From positions 10,893,468-10,957,467 of the forward strand of contig OZ038498.1 in NCBI GenBank assembly GCA_964036315.1: 64,000 nucleotides of DNA. Direction: 5' to 3'. Both the position numbers and the translations under genes were made by a program. The DNA is from Acanthosepion esculentum. Taxonomy: Eukaryota; Mollusca; Cephalopoda; Sepiida; Sepiidae. Shown here one piece after another: positions 57,889 to 64,000 of this stretch (position 1 is its first letter; every line of letters starts with the position of its first letter). The notes beneath the pieces were generated by a model. That model was not told the DNA's origin and did not search any database. It worked only from the letters and a program-made list of their open reading frames with translations.

Positions 57889-59410
57889 CTGAAAATAAAC
57901 AAAATTTAAGTATCAAATATTTTTTAGTATAATTCTTTTTCCTATAAAGGAGTTTCAAAATGCTTAGGTATCTCTTATAGTCTAATGTATTGTTTGAAAA
58001 ATATCTTTAAGTCTCTCATATCATCTACTATAACTAGAAATTCCAAATTGACTGACAAATTTAAAGTAAAAGAATCGGAAAGAAAAATCTCACAAGAAAC
58101 AAATCCAGGATCTAGCAGAATTATATCTAAAAATAACTTTGGTGATGTATTTAATACAGATTGACTCTTACTAATATAAGGTTTGACTGATAGCGTTGAT
58201 TAGTTTGCATATTTTGATAGGAAATTGACACCTAAGAAAAAATAAGAACTTGTATTAAAGGAAATTTAATTTTCAAAATCTTTGTATCATTATTAAAAAG
58301 AAATATTGGAAAAATTTTCTGATATAAATTTTTTGTACACTCTATAGAACCAGAGATATTTGTGTAATGTGAGTTTGTGAAAAAAATAATTTTTGTATTA
58401 GAAAATTTTTAGATAAAAAAATGAAAAAAAAAAACAAAACAAGATGTCCATTTTAAAAATCTAAATCTATCAAAACTCAATTACTGGATTTTGATAAAAT
58501 TTGAATACTTATTCAATAAAAGATGAAAATCATTCTAAAGACACTTCTATTGCAATTTCAGAAAAAAAAAAGTTTGCATTCCACTTGAGATTTCACTTCC
58601 ATTTTTAATTTTAGCTTGGATTATGCCAATGTAACCTACAGTGATACAGACGTATTGTTTATTTTTTTTTTTTAACTTGTGGTTTCAAAAGTTTGAGAAA
58701 TTCACTATTCCTGTCTGGTCACAATCAGTGGGTTTCAACAGACAGAACTGTATGTTTTAGACAATAAAAAACATTATGTTTTAGACAATAAAAAACATTG
58801 TGTTTTAACAGTACACTCAAAAAATGAACAATATAATTTGGGGGTTGAATTTAAAATCCACAATAATGTTTTTTGTTATTTGCAAATGTTTTTCTTTCCA
58901 TATCAACTATAACAATTTTCATAAATTACTGGGAACAAATATTTTCCTCCAAGGTCTTGTGACTGTTTTACAGCAGAAACAAACTTTTGTGAGGATACAA
59001 TCAGTGTTCGTGGAACCAAAGGTCCACTTCTTTACAAGTCCCAAGCATTTGCTTTCTTCACAAACTATGTATATATCACATTGAAACTACTGGTTCCTGT
59101 ACATTCACCAAAGTTAAGCAATATTGGGCCTGGTCAGTACATAGATGGCTTTAAATAACCTTCAAAGAGTTGATAAAAAGAATCAATCAATCAAAAAGTA
59201 TGTATCTTATCATCTCACCACAATGAAAGATAAAAAACGTTTGGTTTTTTTTTTGGCTTACTGTAAAGTTGTCTGTAAATGGTCCATTGCAACAATCAAA
59301 GCATCAATAACTATGAGGCGTGTTAAGGAAATAAAGATTTTTTTTTCTTTTTGTGAAAAAAATAAAAATTTTCAATAATGGATTGAAAACCATTCCAATA
59401 GCAAAGGAGT
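57889..59410. other. XRCC5 upstream intron, unclassified
   Basis: AT-rich with long A and T runs and a direct repeat of 'ATGTTTTAGACAATAAAAAACATT' type at 58750-58800. 59090-59175 has a SINE-like tail (CTTTAAATAACCTTCAAAGAG), similar to the 19880 and 26540 tails. Confidence 0.45.
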
Positions 59411-60043
59411 ACCATAATTCCCCATGTATAATACGCCTTCATCCATAATACGCACACCTAAAATTGTGCTGAAAGTGTGGGGAAAATGCTTCTAATTCAT
59501 GCACAATATGCACCCCTTGTTTGGTAATTCCCCATGTATAATACGACTTGTTTGTAATTCCCCATGTATAATACGCCTTCATCCATAATACACACACCTA
59601 AAATTTTGCTGAAAGTGTGGGGAAAATGTTTCTAATTCATGCACAATATGCACCCCTTGTTTGGTAATTCCCCATGTATAATACGACTTGTTTGTAATTC
59701 CCCATGTATAATACGCCTTCATCCATAATACACACACCTAAAATTGTGCTGAAAGTGTGGGGAAAATGCTTCTTCTCACGCATAATACGCACCCTTTGTT
59801 TAATAATCAAACCCTATAAATTGTACCTCTCCAATTTCATTACAGCCAGCATTTCCTACTCTTATTAAAAACAAATAGTTTTAAACATAGAATAATATTA
59901 TTTTAATTTTGTTTTATGATAATTCTTATTTTATTTTACAGCAATTTTTAAAAGATTTTTGTAGCTGTGCATAATATGCACCCCTGATTTTGCTTATTAT
60001 TTTTTAGAAAAAAATGTGTATTATACATAGAGAATTACGGTAA
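59411..60043. mobile_element. TIR MITE, 'CCCCATGTATAATACG' family, copy 2, internally amplified
   Basis: Left end TACCATAATTCCCCATGTAT and right end ATACATAGAGAATTACGGTA. The left terminal segment (AATTCCCCATGTATAATACG, CCTTCATCCATAATAC, GCTGAAAGTGTGGGGAAAAT) recurs at about 59525, 59562, 59665 and 59695, so the left arm is a tandem array of about 170 bp, with three long units. Confidence 0.85.
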
Positions 60044-60177
60044 TCAATGAAGTGATGAGTTATAAAAAAAAAAACAAGAAATGACAAAAAAGAAATAAAT
60101 GAATATAAAAACAAAAATTATTCAAAAGTTGAAAAAATAAAAAAAGTGAAAAATTAATAAGTTGGGGATAAATAAAA

Positions 60178-60500
60178 CTTCACTATTTACATTATTTAGA
60201 CTATTGTCCTCATCTTTGTCACCATATTTATTACAACGTTTCGGCCATTGTACGCTCCAGCCTCCTTCAGGTGGCTGGAATGTCAAACTGAACCCTTTAT
60301 TTCACTCACTGGGGTAGACTGTTCTAGTTCCACGTGCCATGTTTTTAATAAAGGGTTCAGTTCGACATTCCATCCACCTAAAGAAAGACGGAGCGTACAA
60401 CGGCCGAAACATTGTAATAAATATGGTGACAAAGATAAGGACAATAGTCTGAATAATGTAAATAGTGTACATAATAGCTCATCTCAGAAATCTAGACAAA
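60178..60500. repeat. R1 palindrome (minus then plus copy)
   Basis: 60178-60343 is R1 reversed (TATTGTCCTCATCTTTGTC, CAACGTTTCGGCCATTGTAC, TTCACTCACTGGGGTAGAC). 60347-60500 is R1 plus from AATAAAGGGTTCAGTTCGAC to CATCTCAGAAATCTAGACA. The arms face each other with a 3-bp centre and can form a hairpin of about 120 bp. Confidence 0.85.
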
Positions 60501-60589
60501 TAAAATTTCCATGAGAAATTCTAGGAAACATTTTATTTAAAATCAAAAACATTTATGGAAATTTGAAAAGAAAGAGACAGTGATAAAAA

Positions 60590-60700
60590 AAAAAAAAAGA
60601 GAGTGAGAGAAAAAAAAAAAGAGAATCAGATAAAAAAAAAAAGAGAGTCAGATAAAAAAAGAGAGTGAGAGAAAGAAAAAAAAAAGAAAGAGAGACAGAG
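60590..60700. repeat. Purine-rich low-complexity tract
   Basis: Repeated A9-11 followed by GAGAGT/GAGAG. It precedes a LINE fragment on the minus strand, so it could be the reverse of a C/T-rich tail. Confidence 0.8.
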
Positions 60701-60714
60701 TAGAACCTTAAGGT

Positions 60715-61560
60715 CTACATGAATTCCCAAAACAATTTGAGCCTAATAGCAGGAAATCTGTTAGCAAGACTACTTCCCCATTGCACAGAGGGTTGCAATT
60801 TGGAGAACATCTTGATATCTGAGACAAAGGCAAAAGACATTGGTATTTTCTGGTACCTCCACCTTTCTTTTACATGCCAATCTATGATCATGGCTCTCCA
60901 CACATTTCATATCCTTTGTAGCTCTTAGCAATGTTTGTCTTTCTACTATTCCTTTCACTTCCTGTCCTGTCATCCATTGACACAAGCTCCTCACATAGGT
61001 TACTCACTGCTTTCCTCTGCTGCCTTCAATCTGTCCCTGTGAGTGTCAAATTCTCCAAGATCTCTTTCCTTATTATGTGTCCCAGAAACAAAGCAAAGCG
61101 CTCTCACTAGACAAACTTGGCTGGTAGATGGGAGTGGCAGAACCAAAAGACGGTAAAGGATGAAATGATAGATGTATGTAATGCAAACCTCGGCCCTCCC
61201 CTTCAATGAAAGATTCCTTTGCAGCCACAGATTAACCATAGCAATGATCTTTTCCAGAACTTCTGACCAATTCTTTTCCAGCTTGAAAATAATCACAAAA
61301 TTTCATGCATATGTCCTCATTCATCATCAGGGTTCTTCCATCCGGTGATGTGACACATGCAATATACTGATCTAAGGCACTTTGAAGTTCCTCTACACAC
61401 AATTCTGCAGCCATATTGGTTACCTCAGCAGACATTCTATTTAATCTTGCTCTAACTACCTTGTTCGTAAGCAAGGATAGCTCAGTATGAACAACTTACC
61501 CACTGGATCTGTGAAGACAAGTGAACAAGTCGCAGCCAAAGAATGTCTTACGAGCCAAGA
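60715..61560 (-). pseudogene. LINE ORF2 C-terminal relic, second LINE type
   Basis: Reading down: KVVRARLNRMSAEVTNMAAE, LCVEELQSALDQYIACVTSP (61470-61350), FDYFQ-like text, LEKNWSEVLEKIIAMVNLWL, QRNLSLKGRAEVCITYIYHF, ILYRLLVLPLPSTSQV (61290-61130). 'W-RR-LSLKGRAEVC--YI--LILYRLSVLPLP' is a recognisable stretch after the RT domain of animal LINEs. Frames are broken by stops at about 61000 and 61230. It is not an XRCC5 exon. Confidence 0.65.
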
Positions 61561-61599
61561 AACACCCCTCGAACAGCTACCAAAGTATGCTGAGGCAGA

Positions 61600-62060
61600 A
61601 CCTCAGCAACAGCAAACCTTCAAACTCACTTGAAATAAACTGGATCTCTTGAATGCAACACATATTTACATCAAAGTGTTGGAGATCATGAGTAAGTCAA
61701 ACCCTTTTCGACTCAGACCTCAACCTTTGGCCATTTAAACTTGCTAACCAAAGAGCCATGATTGAAGCTTACTGGTATTACACAACTAAGATGAACATGC
61801 CACGAGTCAAGACATCAATGACCTGCCCCAAAGATCCTTGGCCAAGTTCAGTCTTAATATATGCCATCCAGAGACAGCCTACTGATCCTCATTTTCTAAA
61901 AGGGATCAATTTGCTGTGTGCCCAGACCAACACCTACCACTGTCAGTACTCTCTGCACTTTAGAGAAGTTTCTCAAATCGTCCACATTTGTTGCCCTCTA
62001 CCTTTTTGAAATTTTGGAGGACCATTAATTCCCTCAGGTCCTGGAGCTGCATATTCTCTC
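61600..62060. other. Unclassified segment next to the LINE relic
   Basis: A plus-strand frame 61758-62009 shows no known domain. It may be further LINE sequence. Confidence 0.35.
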
Positions 62061-62066
62061 TCCCTA

Positions 62067-63165
62067 CCCAAAGATGTCCGGGCTCAAATAATAAATGCCT
62101 TCTCCACTGTTATATTCCTTTTTCAATTCACTTATCTTTTTATGTGGTAATCTCTAAACTTTTTCTAAAGAGAGGAGTTTCCCCGTCCCCAAAGATGTCC
62201 GGGCTCAAATAATAAATGCCTTCTCCACTGTTATATTCCTTTTCAATTCACTTCTCTTTTTATGTGGTAATCTCTCCTTCTCTAAACTTTTTCTAAAGAG
62301 AGGAGTTTCCCTGTCCCCAAAGATGTCCGGGCTCAAATAATAAATGCCTTCTCCACTGTTATATTCCTTTTTCAATTCACTTATCTTTTTATGTGGTAAT
62401 CTCTAAACTTTTTCTAAAGAGAGGAGTTTCCCCGTCCCCAAAGATGTCCGGGCTCAAATAATAAATGCCTTCTCCACTGTTATATTCCTTTTTCAATTCA
62501 CTTATCTTTTTATGTGGTAATCTCTAAACTTTTTCTAAAGAGAGGAGTTTCCCCCGTCCCCAAAGATGTCCGGGCTCAAATAATAAATGCCTTCTCCACT
62601 GTTATATTCCTTTTTCAATTCACTTATCTTTTTATGTGGTAATCTCTAAACTTTTTCTAAAGAGAGGAGTTTCCCCGTCCCCAAAGATGTCCGGGCTCAA
62701 ATAATAAATGCCTTCTCCACTGTTATATTCCTTTTTCAATTCACTTATCTTTTTATGTGGTAATCTCTAAACTTTTTCTAAAGAGAGGAGTTTCCCCGTC
62801 CCCAAAGATGTCCGGGCTCAAATAACAAATGCCTTCTCCACTGTTATATTCCTTTTTCAATTCACTTATCTTTTTATGTGGTAATCTCTAAACTTTTTCT
62901 AAAGAGAGGAGTTTCCCCGTCCCCAAAGATGTCCGGGCTCAAATAATAAATGCCTTCTCCACTGTTATATTCCTTTTTCAATTCACTTATCTTTTTATGT
63001 GGTAATCTCTAAACTTTTTCTAAAGAGAGGAGTTTCCCCGTCCCCAAAGATGTCCGGGCTCAAATAATAAATGCCTTCTCCACTGTTATATTCCTTTTTC
63101 AATTCACTTATCTTTTTATGTGGTAATCTCTCCTTCTCTAAACTTTTTCTAAAGAGAGGAGTTTC
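62067..63165. repeat. 121-bp minisatellite, 9 units
   Basis: Unit starts CCCAAAGATGTCCGGGCTCA and ends AGAGAGGAGTTTCCCCGT. Unit anchors (AAGATG) at 62071, 62192, 62320, 62441, 62563, 62684, 62805, 62926 and 63047. Units 2 and 9 carry an extra 8 bp (CCTTCTCT) before TAAACTTT; the others differ by at most a few bases. Confidence 0.97.
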
Positions 63166-63298
63166 TTGTCTCTTGTTCTGAGGTAGCTGCCTTGGCAGGG
63201 GAGGGTGTGGAATAAGCAGGAGGAATGGACAGTGGAATTATTTTTTCTCACAGTGAGGATTTGGGACCGAGAGAGGAAGGGGATGCAGTTAGGAACAC

Positions 63299-63748
63299 CA
63301 GGGCCAGATTTAGATGAAGAGAGGACTTAGGTTATTCCACTTGTGAGCCCCCCTCCAAATCACCCCATTCTCATGGAAGAATGTTAAATCAAACAATATG
63401 AGTAAAGCCAAAGTCGATGATGGATGTTTAAAATTGCACTGTTGGCGGTTTCTCCTCTAAAGGATAGAAGATGTTATTGTTAAATACAGAAGTGGTTAAA
63501 ACAATGCATGAATGTTAAAATTTAACAAAATCTGTAAAGAAAATCAATGCTAGCAAATCATTGGACAGAATTATTCTGAAATGGAACGTAAGGAAAATTA
63601 CTGAAGAGTTGTTTAGAATCTACAATGCGTTATGACAGCACGTGTAAGAACAGCCTATGAGAGTGCTAAAAATATATTACAACTTGGCTGGAGGATCTCT
63701 ACATTTTGAGGCCCTAAGTTGCTAAGCCTATAGATAAATCTGGCACTG
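63299..63748. mobile_element. hAT-type MITE with TIRs
   Basis: Left end CAGGGCCAGATTTAGATGAA, reversed right end CAGTGCCAGATTTATCTATA, with GGGGCTCACAAG/TTTTGAGGCCC-like subterminal blocks. CAG-GCCAGATTTA termini fit hAT elements. Flanking 8-mers AGGAACAC and AGAGACAG match at only 5 of 8, so the target duplication has decayed or is absent. Confidence 0.65.
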
Positions 63749-64000
63749 AGAGACAGATTTTTTTCGAGTGATACCATGGTGGTGATAATAAAGTCATATG
63801 TACTTTTCGGGGAAGACATTATGCCAGAGGAGGCAGATCTTTCTACTCGCCTGTCTTTGCCTTTTTCAATCTAGCCATTTTTTTTTTTAAATTAATCTGT
63901 TTTTTTTTTTTTCTTTTCCCTTTGAGGGACCTGCATAAATTCCAACTGTCTTGCCAGTGTCAGCAAATTAATTTATGACAGCACGTGTAAGAACAGCCTA
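63749..64000. other. Window end, XRCC5 upstream intron
   Basis: T-rich sequence; TATGACAGCACGTGTAAGAA at 63975 repeats the same string at 63632. Nothing else recognised. Confidence 0.5.

Noticed and set aside
61232..61474. Upstream XRCC5 exon on the same strand
   Set aside because: The translation does not resemble the Ku80 N-terminal vWA domain and continues into LINE-type sequence (NLSLKGRAEVC).
62067..63165. CRISPR array or rDNA-spacer-type repeat
   Set aside because: Head-to-tail 121-bp units with no spacers, no cas genes and no rRNA nearby.

Overview
The window looks like animal nuclear DNA, most probably from a cephalopod mollusc (octopus-like). The case rests on a strongly AT-rich composition, many long (TA)n tracts, introns of 0.7 to 9 kb with GT/AG borders, tRNA-headed SINEs, and dense LINE, Gypsy, Penelope, Tc1/mariner, hAT and Helitron debris. 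The species call is inference; 'spliced animal gene' is seen directly. There is no bacterial gene organisation, rRNA or CRISPR array.

One host gene is recognisable: XRCC5 (Ku80), the large subunit of the Ku heterodimer that binds broken DNA ends in non-homologous end joining. It lies on the minus strand. Sixteen internal coding exons run from 57888 down to 920, add up to 1795 bp (about 598 codons), and join in consistent phase through every junction. They cover the second half of the vWA domain, the DNA-encircling beta-barrel core, the C-terminal arm, the helical C-terminal domain and most of the acidic tail. The N-terminal exons lie beyond 64000 and the last few codons lie before position 1.

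Everything else is intronic or upstream-intron sequence, mostly mobile elements. 0-9 kb: LINE 3' end, a Penelope GIY-YIG fragment, SINEs, and duplicated Tc1 debris carrying a foldback insertion. 9.8-10.8 kb: a hAT element with a perfect 8-bp target duplication. 11-18 kb: many copies of a SINE and foldback repeat family. 19.4-26.7 kb: a nested block of two ~565-bp inverted arms enclosing a Helitron, a head-to-head Penelope pair and a Penelope reverse transcriptase relic. 31-35 kb: more Penelope ends, a TIR MITE and a 27-bp minisatellite. 35.5-37.5 kb: a Tc1-like element with an insertion and a perfect palindrome. 40.8-47.4 kb: a Gypsy element with 5-bp target duplication, split by a nearly full LINE. 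48.9-50.1 kb: a Tc1-like element. 54-64 kb: MITEs, a 60-bp satellite with a trimeric higher-order pattern, and a 121-bp minisatellite.

The most interesting non-genic signal is a set of hammerhead-ribozyme motifs in the Penelope-like ends. Two related families keep helix I paired with four compensating base-pair changes, and a third site has a perfect 5-bp helix II. Every transposable-element gene seen here is broken or truncated; only XRCC5 appears to be under coding constraint.
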